Below are positions 1 through 6,510 of a stretch of 6,602 nucleotides of DNA, piece by piece; position 1 is the first letter of the stretch, and each line of letters starts with the position of its first letter. Source of the DNA: Proteiniphilum sp. (lineage in GTDB: Bacteria > Bacteroidota > Bacteroidia > Bacteroidales > Dysgonomonadaceae); the NCBI GenBank assembly GCA_012728465.1, contig JAAYFB010000159.1, positions 1 to 6,602 of the forward strand. The letters are read 5' to 3'. The notes beneath the pieces were generated by a model, which saw nothing but the letters and a program-made list of their open reading frames with translations, searched no databases and was not told the DNA's origin. A program made the position numbers and the translations under genes.

Positions 1-41
1 ACCTTAGGCAATCGCTTTATATATATATCACAAAAGTGTTC

Positions 42-53
42 TTATTATTATTA
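42..53 (-). other. four tandem TAA stop codons ending sufB
   Basis: Reading the minus strand, the sufB stop TAA (51-53) is followed directly by three more in-frame TAA codons (48-50, 45-47, 42-44). This is visible in the sequence. Beyond it are a very small CAC-TTTT-GTG hairpin and a (TA)n run (18-28) but no convincing terminator, so transcription probably continues into genes beyond the window edge. The repeat may guard against stop-codon readthrough or may be chance in AT-rich DNA. Confidence 0.6.
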
Positions 54-1502
54 TCCTACACTACCCTCAAGGCTAATTTGAAGTAGTTTCTGTGCTTCAA
101 CAGCAAACTCCATTGGAAGCTTGTTTACTACCTCTTTTACATATCCGTTAACGATAAGACCAATTGCCTCCTCTTCGCCCAATCCACGTTGGTTGCAATA
201 GAATATTTGGTCTTCGCTAATTTTTGAGGTCGTGGCCTCGTGTTCTAACACTGCACTGGTGTTACTTATATCAGTGTAAGGGAATGTGTGTGCACCGCAA
301 TGGTCTGTTAGCAACAAGCTATCACATTGTGAGTGATTACGTGCATTATCTGCCTTCTTGCCAACTTTCACCAATCCACGATAAATATTATGGCTACTTC
401 CTGCCGAGATACCTTTTGATACTATACGGCTACGAGTATTCTTACCGATGTGAATCATTTTAGTGCCTGTATCGGCCTGCTGGTGATTATTTGTTACTGC
501 TACTGAGTAAAACTCTCCCACAGAATTATCTCCAGATAGAATACATGATGGATACTTCCAAGTTATAGCAGAACCTGTTTCAACTTGCGTCCACGAAATT
601 TTAGAATTATTACCCTTACATATTCCACGCTTGGTTACAAAATTAAGTACACCACCTACTCCATTTTTATCGCCTGGATACCAATTTTGTACGGTTGAGT
701 ATTTTATCTCTGCATTTTCAAGTGCTACAATCTCTACAATAGCAGCATGAAGCTGATTTTCATCTCTCATTGGAGCTGTACATCCTTCTAGATAACTTAC
801 GTATGAGTCATCATCTGCAATGATAAGAGTACGCTCGAACTGACCCGTGTTTGCAGTATTGATACGGAAGTATGTTGATAGTTCCATTGGACAACGAACA
901 CCCTTAGGAATGTACACAAATGATCCATCACTAAATACTGCCGAATTAAGTGCAGCATAAAAGTTGTCTCTGTACGGAACAACAGTTCCTAAATATTGCT
1001 TTACTAAGTCAGGATGATTCTTTACAGCATCACTAAATGAGCTAAATATAATACCTTTTTCAGCCAAAGTCTCTTTAAAGGTTGTTTTTATAGATACACT
1101 ATCCATAACTGCATCTACGGCAATTCCAGCAAGCTGTTTTTGCTCATTGAGAGGAATACCCAATCTTTCGAATGTTTTCAAAAGCTCTGGATCAATGTCC
1201 TCTATGCTTTTAGGCTTCTTTTTGTTAGTTGGGTCTGCATAATATATGATGTTTTGAAAATCAATTTCAGGCAAATTCAATTTAGCCCAATTAGGATGCT
1301 CCATTGTTTTCCAATAACGAAAAGCCTTCAAACGGTATTCTAGCAACCACTCCGGCTCATCTTTCTTGCTCGAAATTAATCGAACCACATCCTCGTTAAG
1401 TCCTTTGTCAATAGTAAAGGTTTCGACTTTGGTGTGAAACCCATATTTATATTCTTGCGTTGTTAATTCGTCTAATATCTGATCTTGAGTAAGTTCTTGC
1501 AT
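51..1502 (-). CDS. sufB: Fe-S cluster assembly scaffold protein SufB
   Basis: SufB is the cytosolic core of the SufBCD complex. With the SufC ATPase and SufD it builds iron-sulfur clusters from sulfur delivered by SufS/SufE and passes them to carrier proteins. The 483 residues are close to the usual length (about 470-495). Conserved stretches include [14 protein letters not shown] (202-215), [18 protein letters not shown] (237-254), [12 protein letters not shown] (267-278) and [20 protein letters not shown] (421-440). C241 and C393 line up with E. coli C254 and C405, and H421/E422 with H433/E434, so the sulfur-relay and cluster-building residues are all present. The ATG at 1502 is preceded by an in-frame TAA (1515-1517) and gives a start, [13 protein letters not shown], typical of the family. 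No sufC, sufD or sufS is visible. They would be expected off the left edge, since no terminator follows this gene. Confidence 0.98.
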   Translation of the reverse strand: MQELTQDQILDELTTQEYKYGFHTKVETFTIDKGLNEDVVRLISSKKDEPEWLLEYRLKAFRYWKTMEHPNWAKLNLPEIDFQNIIYYADPTNKKKPKSIEDIDPELLKTFERLGIPLNEQKQLAGIAVDAVMDSVSIKTTFKETLAEKGIIFSSFSDAVKNHPDLVKQYLGTVVPYRDNFYAALNSAVFSDGSFVYIPKGVRCPMELSTYFRINTANTGQFERTLIIADDDSYVSYLEGCTAPMRDENQLHAAIVEIVALENAEIKYSTVQNWYPGDKNGVGGVLNFVTKRGICKGNNSKISWTQVETGSAITWKYPSCILSGDNSVGEFYSVAVTNNHQQADTGTKMIHIGKNTRSRIVSKGISAGSSHNIYRGLVKVGKKADNARNHSQCDSLLLTDHCGAHTFPYTDISNTSAVLEHEATTSKISEDQIFYCNQRGLGEEEAIGLIVNGYVKEVVNKLPMEFAVEAQKLLQISLEGSVG

Positions 1503-1544
1503 AATTAAAATTATTTATCGAATTAATCGATTCGTTCTAAATGT

Positions 1545-1565
1545 GAAGGGGTTATCTCCCTCTTC
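1545..1565 (-). promoter_or_regulatory. hairpin at predicted 5' end of the sufB leader
   Basis: GAAG-GGG (1545-1551) pairs with CCC-CTTC (1558-1565, one bulged T at 1561) around a 6-nt loop. The stem is unusually GC-rich for this AT-rich spacer. It lies just downstream of the predicted sufB start point, so on the minus strand it would form at or near the 5' end of the mRNA. It could stabilise the transcript or take part in control, and no known riboswitch class is recognised. Confidence 0.35.
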
Positions 1566-1575
1566 GGCCTATAAA

Positions 1576-1604
1576 CAAACATAGTCATGTTTTGTTTAGG
1601 CAAA
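1576..1604 (-). promoter_or_regulatory. candidate Bacteroidetes-type promoter of sufB
   Basis: On the minus strand TTTG (1601-1604) is followed, after a 17-nt spacer, by TATGTTTG (1576-1583). The second element is a perfect match to the TAnnTTTG -7 element used by the Bacteroidetes primary sigma factor, and the spacing is at the short end of the reported range. Transcription would start near 1569-1571 and leave a leader of about 70 nt before the sufB ATG. The match is seen directly. Activity is inferred. Confidence 0.5.
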
Positions 1605-1614
1605 AATACATCAA

Positions 1615-1637
1615 ATTGTGAACAATCCTGATATCAG
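1615..1637. promoter_or_regulatory. two adjacent palindromes upstream of sufB promoter
   Basis: ATTGT-GA-ACAAT (1615-1626) is a 5-bp inverted repeat with a 2-bp centre. It is followed after one base by the perfect 10-bp palindrome CTGATATCAG (1628-1637). The centres are 12 bp apart. They sit just upstream of the candidate sufB -33 element in a divergent spacer, which is a plausible operator location. The binding protein is unknown and short palindromes do arise by chance in AT-rich DNA. Confidence 0.3.
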
Positions 1638-1693
1638 AGAGTTATAAATGATGAATTTTAAATACAAACAAAGCTGAAAGCAAGCAATTAAAA

Positions 1694-1707
1694 AGTAATT
1701 AATTACT
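1694..1707. promoter_or_regulatory. 14-bp perfect palindrome upstream of pncA
   Basis: AGTAATTAATTACT reads identically on both strands and ends 21 bp before the pncA ATG. Its length and position suit a dimeric repressor site controlling pncA. NAD-salvage genes in some bacteria are controlled by NrtR- or NiaR-type repressors, but I cannot say this site belongs to either. No TAnnTTTG element for pncA was found on the plus strand, so the pncA promoter is undefined. Confidence 0.35.
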
Positions 1708-1728
1708 ATTTAAACACTAATTAGAAAT

Positions 1729-2286
1729 ATGAATAAAGCAATTAGAAACAAGGCTCTACTTATTGTTGATGTGCAAAATGATTTTTGCCCAGGCGGTGCA
1801 CTTGGAGTAAAAGATGGGGACCAGATTATTCCTGTGATTAATAATATTATTGACAAATTTGATTTCGTGATTACTTCACAAGATTGGCACCCTACGGATA
1901 CTGTGCATTTCGAAAAATGGCCTGTGCATTGTGTTGCAAATCAAAAAGGATCAGAGTTTCATCCTGATTTAAATATAGACAAGGTTGATCTTAAACTATT
2001 AAAAGGAACTGCAAACAGAGATGATGGTTACTCGGCCTTTGAGGCCACTAATGCTTCACTAACCAAATATATTAATGAAAACCATATCACAAACTTATAC
2101 ATTTGTGGTATAGCTACTGACTATTGTGTTAAGGCGTCTGTGCTTGATGCACTAGAGCTGGGTATTCATACAGCAGTAATAACCGATGCTATTGCCGCAG
2201 TAAACCTAAAGCCTGGGGATGATAAAAAGACCTTGGACGAGCTTTATAAAAGTGGAGCAACATTGATAGAAAGTGCGGATATTTGA
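1729..2286 (+). CDS. pncA: nicotinamidase (PncA)
   Basis: This cytosolic enzyme hydrolyses nicotinamide to nicotinate and ammonia, returning the pyridine ring to NAD synthesis through nicotinate phosphoribosyltransferase. The 185 residues form one isochorismatase/nicotinamidase domain. The opening LLIVDVQNDFCPGGAL carries the catalytic Asp (D14). The Lys of LKGT (K92) and the Cys of GIATDYCVKASVLDA (C133) complete the Asp-Lys-Cys triad. The metal site is formed by D52 and H54 of SQDWHP with H60 and H67. WPVHCVANQKGSEFHP and DGYSAF are also typical of true nicotinamidases rather than generic isochorismatases. The length is nearer the archaeal and mycobacterial enzymes than E. coli PncA (213 aa). 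The ATG is fixed by an in-frame TAA at 1711-1713. It is divergent from sufB and separated from the next plus-strand gene by 406 bp, so it is probably monocistronic. Confidence 0.96.
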   Translation: MNKAIRNKALLIVDVQNDFCPGGALGVKDGDQIIPVINNIIDKFDFVITSQDWHPTDTVHFEKWPVHCVANQKGSEFHPDLNIDKVDLKLLKGTANRDDGYSAFEATNASLTKYINENHITNLYICGIATDYCVKASVLDALELGIHTAVITDAIAAVNLKPGDDKKTLDELYKSGATLIESADI

Positions 2287-2537
2287 CAATAAATACAAAA
2301 ACCAATATTACATAATAATGATAAATGAGCATGATGATGGGTTAGTGCTTATGGATATGCCGCTAACACTAATTTAACATCAAAATGAGAGGCAATCTAT
2401 TATGGTTCATACATTTAACTATGACAAAATCAACACCGTTAATATATTAACTAAAAATTAGGCCAAAGAAATACTAGATGCCACATTTACAACCATAAAC
2501 CATTTTCATGATTGTAAAACTTACCTAAACTTACGGC

Positions 2538-2565
2538 AAAGCCAACTTTGGCTTTTGACTTTATA
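2538..2565 (+). terminator. possible intrinsic terminator between pncA and the SNF2 gene
   Basis: AAAGCCA (2538-2544) pairs perfectly with TGGCTTT (2549-2555) around a 4-nt loop. The stem is followed by a T-rich but interrupted tail. It is the best plus-strand terminator candidate between pncA and the downstream gene, but it lies about 250 nt after the pncA stop and the stem is short, so it is uncertain. Confidence 0.35.
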
Positions 2566-2646
2566 AAGAAATGAAGACTTAAACCAAAATTGGAATGACG
2601 ATGATAACAATTAAAATTGCTGGATTGAAAAAGGCTGAACTCAAGA

Positions 2647-2677
2647 TTTAGAATATCAACTCAAAGGGTTATATTTG
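2647..2677 (+). promoter_or_regulatory. candidate Bacteroidetes-type promoter of the SNF2 gene
   Basis: TATATTTG (2670-2677) matches the TAnnTTTG -7 consensus exactly. A 3-of-4 match to the -33 element, TTTA (2647-2650), lies 19 nt upstream, which is the favoured spacing. The predicted start point is only about 10 nt before the ATG at 2693, implying a very short leader. This would make the helicase gene independent of pncA. Confidence 0.5.
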
Positions 2678-2692
2678 TAGCAAAAATATTAT

Positions 2693-5600
2693 ATGGCAAT
2701 TAAGTTTGGCAGGACATGGTGGGGCGAACATTGGCTTCGTTCACTAGAAAACGTAGATTACGATAATAGACTTCCAAGAGGAGCCTCGTATGCAAGAAAT
2801 GGATATGTGAAAGACATTAAGACAAAAGGCAATCAAATAGTTGCAAAAGTTTCTGGAAGTCGTCCCAGACCTTATAATGTTAACATAATTGTTCCTCCAT
2901 TTTTTGAAAATCAAATTGAGTTTCTAATTGACGAAATAATTAAGCGCCCAGCCCTAATATCCAAACTATTAAACAGAGAGTTGGATCCTGAAATATTATC
3001 TATCGCAGAAAAACAAGGATTAAAAGTATTTCCGAAACAATGGACCGACTTCAAAATGCAGTGCTCCTGTCCCGATTGGGCAGTTCCATGCAAGCATTTG
3101 GCATCTGTGATATACATGATAAGTAGCGAAATTGACAACAATCCTTTTTTAGTATTCGAAATACACGGTGTTGATCTAATAGAAGAATTGAAAAAGAGGG
3201 GAATCGTTATTACTGAAAATAAGGCTACTAAGATAACTACACTATCATCAATACTGAAGGTTTCAAGAAAAAAGAAACCAGATTACAATGATGATTTAGC
3301 TTACGAAAAAGTCAATTTCTCGAAGCTAAATGATTTGTCAGAATCACTAGTGATGATACTGCCCGATATGCCACCTTTTTATGGCAATGGAAATTTTAAA
3401 GACAAATTCAATGCACAGTTTTTGCGAATCACTAAAGACGCAAAACGAATAATTGCAAAAAAACTATCAATAGAAGCACTGTATCCTAAACATAAAATTG
3501 ATGATAGTTTAAATAGTCATTCAACATTACATTTAACCATAAACTACAACAACGAGGTTGATGTAAATGGAGAAAATCATTCTTTGAACAAGATAAGTAA
3601 CCTTATTCCTCAATTGTTCGAATTAAATATTGATAGAATACTTGATTATCAGCCCTCAGTTGCAGCTATGCATAAAATACTTTTTGCATCGCTACATCTA
3701 ATAGCTAACGGCAATGTCGTACCCCAAATAGTTCAGCTAGAGGATAAAAGCTTTATAATTAGATGGATTCCTGCAAAAGTAGATTTGCAGGTACGCACAC
3801 TTATTGAAAGACTCATAGATATAATTCCCCCAAACATACTTCTAATAATGCGCAAAGTGGGCAAAACGGAAAAGCTAATGCCACTCGAAAATCAAATAGA
3901 AGAAATAATATCAGTGTTTACAACCCATCTAATATCTAAACTATCAAAAGATACGAAAGAGGATTTATTCGAAGATATGTTTTTCAAAAACAGAGCTTAT
4001 GACTTTTCCTCGGTTGGCGAAAATGCATTAAGTGGAGGAATTAAAGTATGGTTAGATAGATTTTATATAACTACTGGCGAACACAGGCCAACAATTGTAG
4101 TATCAGAACTTGAGGATGATTTATTTGATGTTCAAATAAGCATCGAGAGCACGACAAATCCAAGTGAAGCTCCAGTACCTTTAGCATCAATACTACAAGA
4201 CAGACAATATGATAGTAGCCGATTCGAAATTTTACAATCTCTTTCTCTCCTATCATCTTTTATAAAAGGGCTAGACAACTATATTAATACTGGTGCAAAA
4301 GACTCAATAAAATTTGGAATAGAAGACTTTTCTCCCTTTCTAATTGATATTATTCCAGCAATTAAGTTGCTAGACATAAAGGTTCTACTCCCCAAATCTC
4401 TTCAACATCTTATAAAACCAAAGCCAAGTGTAAAGCTAAAAGCAAAAACATCAGATCAAAATAGTTTTATCAAACTAAACGAACTACTAGCATTCGACTG
4501 GCAAGTAGCACTTGGCGATACACTTATCACACCCGAAGAGTTCCAAAAGTTACTGCATAATGCTGGAGGATTGTTCCGTTTCAAAGAAAAATATGTACAC
4601 GTAAGCGAAGAAGAGCTCACAAAACTATACAAAACACTTAACAGTAGCAATCAACTTAATTCTTTCGAATTGCTACAAACTGCATTGGCCGAAGAGTATC
4701 AGGGAGAATCAATCAGCATAACAGACGAAGTACGCAATATTATTAGAGATTTAACATCAAATGATGACGTACCACTACCCAAAGGACTAATTGCTGACTT
4801 GCGCCCCTATCAACAACGAGGCTTTTCGTGGATGTACAAAAACAGTAGAATAGGATTTGGCAGCATCATAGCAGATGACATGGGTCTAGGTAAAACACTT
4901 CAAGTTATTGCAATCATCCTGAAAATGAAAGAAGATAAAGCAATAAATGATAAACATAAAGCCCTAGTGGTAGTACCAACGGGACTCTTAACAAATTGGA
5001 AGTCTGAGATTGAAAAGTTTGCCCCATCCATAACCACTCATATTCATCACGGTAGCAATAGAGACATCGATAACTTTGATGCCGACGTAATGCTTACAAC
5101 CTATGGAGTGCTAAGAAGCGATCATTCAACACTGAAAAAGAAAAAGTGGCAAGTTATGATAATTGATGAAGCACAAAATATCAAGAATCAAGACACAGCA
5201 CAGTCTAAAGCGATCAAAAGCATCCCAGCTAGCACTAAAATAGCAATGAGTGGTACACCCGTAGAAAATAGGTTAACAGAGTTTTGGTCAATAATGGACT
5301 TTGCAAATAAAGGGTATCTCGGAAATGTGAAATCATTCAAAACAGAATATGCTAACCCTATCCAAATATTCAATGATGAAGGAGTAGCTAATCGTTTCAA
5401 GAAAATAACTTCACCCTTTATGATGCGCCGAATGAAGTCGGACAAATCAATAATATCTGATTTGCCTGATAAACTAGAACAAAACCAGTATGCTATTCTT
5501 AGCAAACAACAAGCTGCACTTTACGAAAAGACAATGATGGCAGCCATGGCAGAAATAGAGGGTATTAGTAGCAATGATGGTCAATCTCTTTTCAAGCGTC

Positions 5601-6208
5601 AAGGTCTGGTGCTACAAATGATATTAGCACTAAAACAAATATGCAATCACCCCACCAACTTCCTTAAAAATGGAAATTTAGATCCAATGCTGTCGGGTAA
5701 GATGGAGTTGCTCTTAGAATTACTAAGTAGTATAATTGAAGCAGGAGAAAAAGTATTAATTTTCACCCAATTCAAAGAGATGGGTGATCTACTCCAAAAA
5801 TTCATTACAGATAAATTCGGAGAAGAACCAATGTTCTATCACGGTGGTTGCTCAGTAAATGAGAGACAACAGATGGTTGAACGTTTTCAAAATAATCGTG
5901 CCGATAAAATATTCTTGCTTTCACTTAAAGCTGCTGGAACAGGGCTAAATCTAACCGCAGCATCTCATGTAATTCATTATGACTTATGGTGGAATCCAGC
6001 AGTTGAAAACCAAGCAACAGACAGAGCTTATCGTATTGGGCAAAAGAATAATGTAATGGTTCATCGCTTTATTACTAAAGACACTTTTGAAGAAAAGATA
6101 GATGCTATGATTCAACAAAAGAAAATGCTTGCTGATATGACAGTCGCTACTGGAGAAAATTGGATAGGCAAACTAAGTAACAAAGAACTTAGAGAGTTAT
6201 TTGAGTAA
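2693..6208 (+). CDS. SWIM zinc-finger SNF2-family helicase-like ATPase
   Basis: This is a probable ATP-driven translocase acting on DNA or nucleoprotein; its biological role is not known. The N-terminus (about 1-75, with WWGEHWL, RGASYARNGYV and GSRPRPYNV) is the module that usually accompanies SWIM fingers. The finger itself is CSC-x6-CKH (C124, C126, C133, H135), a predicted zinc site for nucleic acid or protein binding. Residues about 200-590 are a divergent SNF2-associated region. FDWQVALGD and the following stretch (about 598-650) resemble the DUF3670/SNF2-associated domain. The ATPase core is complete: DDMGLGKT (728-735, Walker A K734), VVVPTGLLTNW (759-769), DEAQ (825-828), SGTP (853-856), VLIFTQF (1021-1027), SLKAAGTGLNL (1077-1087) and DRAYRIGQ (1110-1117). 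The ATG is forced by an in-frame TAG at 2678-2680. SNF2 ATPases occur in transcription recycling (RapA), repair and phage defence, but no partner gene is visible here to favour one. Confidence 0.95.
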   Translation: MAIKFGRTWWGEHWLRSLENVDYDNRLPRGASYARNGYVKDIKTKGNQIVAKVSGSRPRPYNVNIIVPPFFENQIEFLIDEIIKRPALISKLLNRELDPEILSIAEKQGLKVFPKQWTDFKMQCSCPDWAVPCKHLASVIYMISSEIDNNPFLVFEIHGVDLIEELKKRGIVITENKATKITTLSSILKVSRKKKPDYNDDLAYEKVNFSKLNDLSESLVMILPDMPPFYGNGNFKDKFNAQFLRITKDAKRIIAKKLSIEALYPKHKIDDSLNSHSTLHLTINYNNEVDVNGENHSLNKISNLIPQLFELNIDRILDYQPSVAAMHKILFASLHLIANGNVVPQIVQLEDKSFIIRWIPAKVDLQVRTLIERLIDIIPPNILLIMRKVGKTEKLMPLENQIEEIISVFTTHLISKLSKDTKEDLFEDMFFKNRAYDFSSVGENALSGGIKVWLDRFYITTGEHRPTIVVSELEDDLFDVQISIESTTNPSEAPVPLASILQDRQYDSSRFEILQSLSLLSSFIKGLDNYINTGAKDSIKFGIEDFSPFLIDIIPAIKLLDIKVLLPKSLQHLIKPKPSVKLKAKTSDQNSFIKLNELLAFDWQVALGDTLITPEEFQKLLHNAGGLFRFKEKYVHVSEEELTKLYKTLNSSNQLNSFELLQTALAEEYQGESISITDEVRNIIRDLTSNDDVPLPKGLIADLRPYQQRGFSWMYKNSRIGFGSIIADDMGLGKTLQVIAIILKMKEDKAINDKHKALVVVPTGLLTNWKSEIEKFAPSITTHIHHGSNRDIDNFDADVMLTTYGVLRSDHSTLKKKKWQVMIIDEAQNIKNQDTAQSKAIKSIPASTKIAMSGTPVENRLTEFWSIMDFANKGYLGNVKSFKTEYANPIQIFNDEGVANRFKKITSPFMMRRMKSDKSIISDLPDKLEQNQYAILSKQQAALYEKTMMAAMAEIEGISSNDGQSLFKRQGLVLQMILALKQICNHPTNFLKNGNLDPMLSGKMELLLELLSSIIEAGEKVLIFTQFKEMGDLLQKFITDKFGEEPMFYHGGCSVNERQQMVERFQNNRADKIFLLSLKAAGTGLNLTAASHVIHYDLWWNPAVENQATDRAYRIGQKNNVMVHRFITKDTFEEKIDAMIQQKKMLADMTVATGENWIGKLSNKELRELFE

Positions 6209-6404
6209 TATAATGACTAAGGGCAAAGTACATTTGTGATGGTAAACTATCATTAACTGGCAGGTAAACTACAGAGCATCTAATTAATAATAGATTATAT
6301 GTTTGAAATAAAAAAGTGCAATATCAGATATCCTTATAGTCTGAATATTGCATTAAATTATTAAGTGACCAATACAATACTAAGACTAGACAAAATAAAA
6401 TCAA
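6209..6404. other. tail-to-tail spacer after the SNF2 gene
   Basis: There is no open frame of note. It contains two copies of GGTAAACTA (6241-6249 and 6263-6271, 22 bp apart), a lone TATGTTTG (6298-6305) without a matching upstream element, and the hairpin at 6315-6354. It separates the plus-strand helicase gene from the minus-strand unit entering from the right. Confidence 0.5.
6315..6354 (-). terminator. hairpin with T-run on the minus strand, between convergent units
   Basis: TGCAATAT (6317-6324) pairs with ATATTGCA (6345-6352). After one bulged A, five further pairs (6325-6329 with 6339-6343) extend the stem around an AT-rich loop. On the minus strand it is followed by six T residues (complement of 6310-6315), giving a classical intrinsic terminator that would stop minus-strand readthrough into the helicase gene. 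In the plus direction the tail is weaker (TTAAATTATT), so it may also serve the helicase transcript less efficiently. Confidence 0.55.
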
Positions 6405-6437
6405 AAAAGGAAGCCCTAAAACCTAGAACTTCCTTTT
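6405..6437 (-). terminator. intrinsic terminator of the GIY-YIG/tRNA-like unit
   Basis: AAAAGGAAG (6405-6413) and CTTCCTTTT (6429-6437) form a perfect 9-bp stem around a 15-nt loop that can itself form a small CTA/TAG pairing. On the minus strand the stem runs into an uninterrupted T tract and further T-rich sequence. It lies a few bases beyond the tRNA-like 3' end, so it should end the transcript carrying the nuclease gene and the tRNA-like sequence. Confidence 0.75.
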
Positions 6438-6440
6438 CAA

Positions 6441-6505
6441 ATAGTTGCGGAGGCAGGACTTGAACCATACGTTCGCCATGGGCGAATATGAACACATCGA
6501 GCTAC
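6441..6505 (-). other. partial tRNA-like sequence (resembles 3' half of tRNA-Met)
   Basis: On the minus strand GTAGCTCG (6498-6505) matches the 3' part of a tRNA D-arm. Seven nt later comes CAT (6488-6490), the spacing at which a Met anticodon would fall. After a divergent, longer middle come GGTTCAAGTCC and CTGCCTCCGC (ending 6447), matching a T-loop, T-stem 3' strand and acceptor 3' strand. What is missing: the 5' acceptor strand and 5' D-arm (the nuclease gene lies there), a pairable anticodon stem and the 5' T-stem strand. The CAT-to-T-arm distance is 21 nt instead of about 15. The surplus region folds as a hairpin TTCGCC-CAT-GGCGAA (6472-6486). It is not a functional tRNA gene. It may be a remnant left by insertion, an integration-site copy, or a tRNA mimic. 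Confidence 0.65.
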
Positions 6506-6510
6506 TAAAA

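Larger units (their letters stand above)
2287..2692. other. 406-bp intergenic region without a supported gene
   Basis: All six frames are broken by frequent stops. The longest plus-strand ATG frames noted are about 20 codons. One forward frame from 2402, shared with the downstream helicase frame, reads fairly protein-like between stops at 2459, 2564 and several later positions, but nothing recognisable emerges. The region holds a weak stem GTTAGTG/CACTAAT (2341-2347 with 2367-2373), a compact hairpin at 2538-2555, the palindrome CTTTATAAAG (2559-2568) and a promoter-like element next to the following gene. It could be ordinary spacer or a strongly decayed gene. Confidence 0.5.

Noticed and set aside
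18..28. (TA)n run downstream of sufB as a repeat element or terminator
   Set aside because: Only about five units, no stable stem before a T tract; ordinary AT-rich spacer.
1601..1608. TATTTTTG on the minus strand as the sufB -7 element
   Set aside because: It fits TAnnTTTG but no TTG lies 17-23 nt upstream; its TTTG serves better as the -33 element of the promoter at 1576-1604.
2341..2373. GTTAGTG/CACTAAT stem as the pncA terminator
   Set aside because: Long 19-nt loop, weak stem and no T tract after it.
2385..2450. 21-codon frame beginning MRGNLLWF
   Set aside because: Very short, no recognisable motif, no promoter or conserved context; random frames this long are expected.
5188..5505. 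105-codon open frame on the minus strand opposite the SNF2 ATPase core
   Set aside because: It lies wholly antisense to the conserved helicase motifs, has no recognisable domain, and is explained by codon usage of the real gene.
6298..6305. TATGTTTG on the plus strand as a promoter for a small RNA
   Set aside because: No -33 element at suitable spacing and only a hairpin, without any gene, lies downstream.
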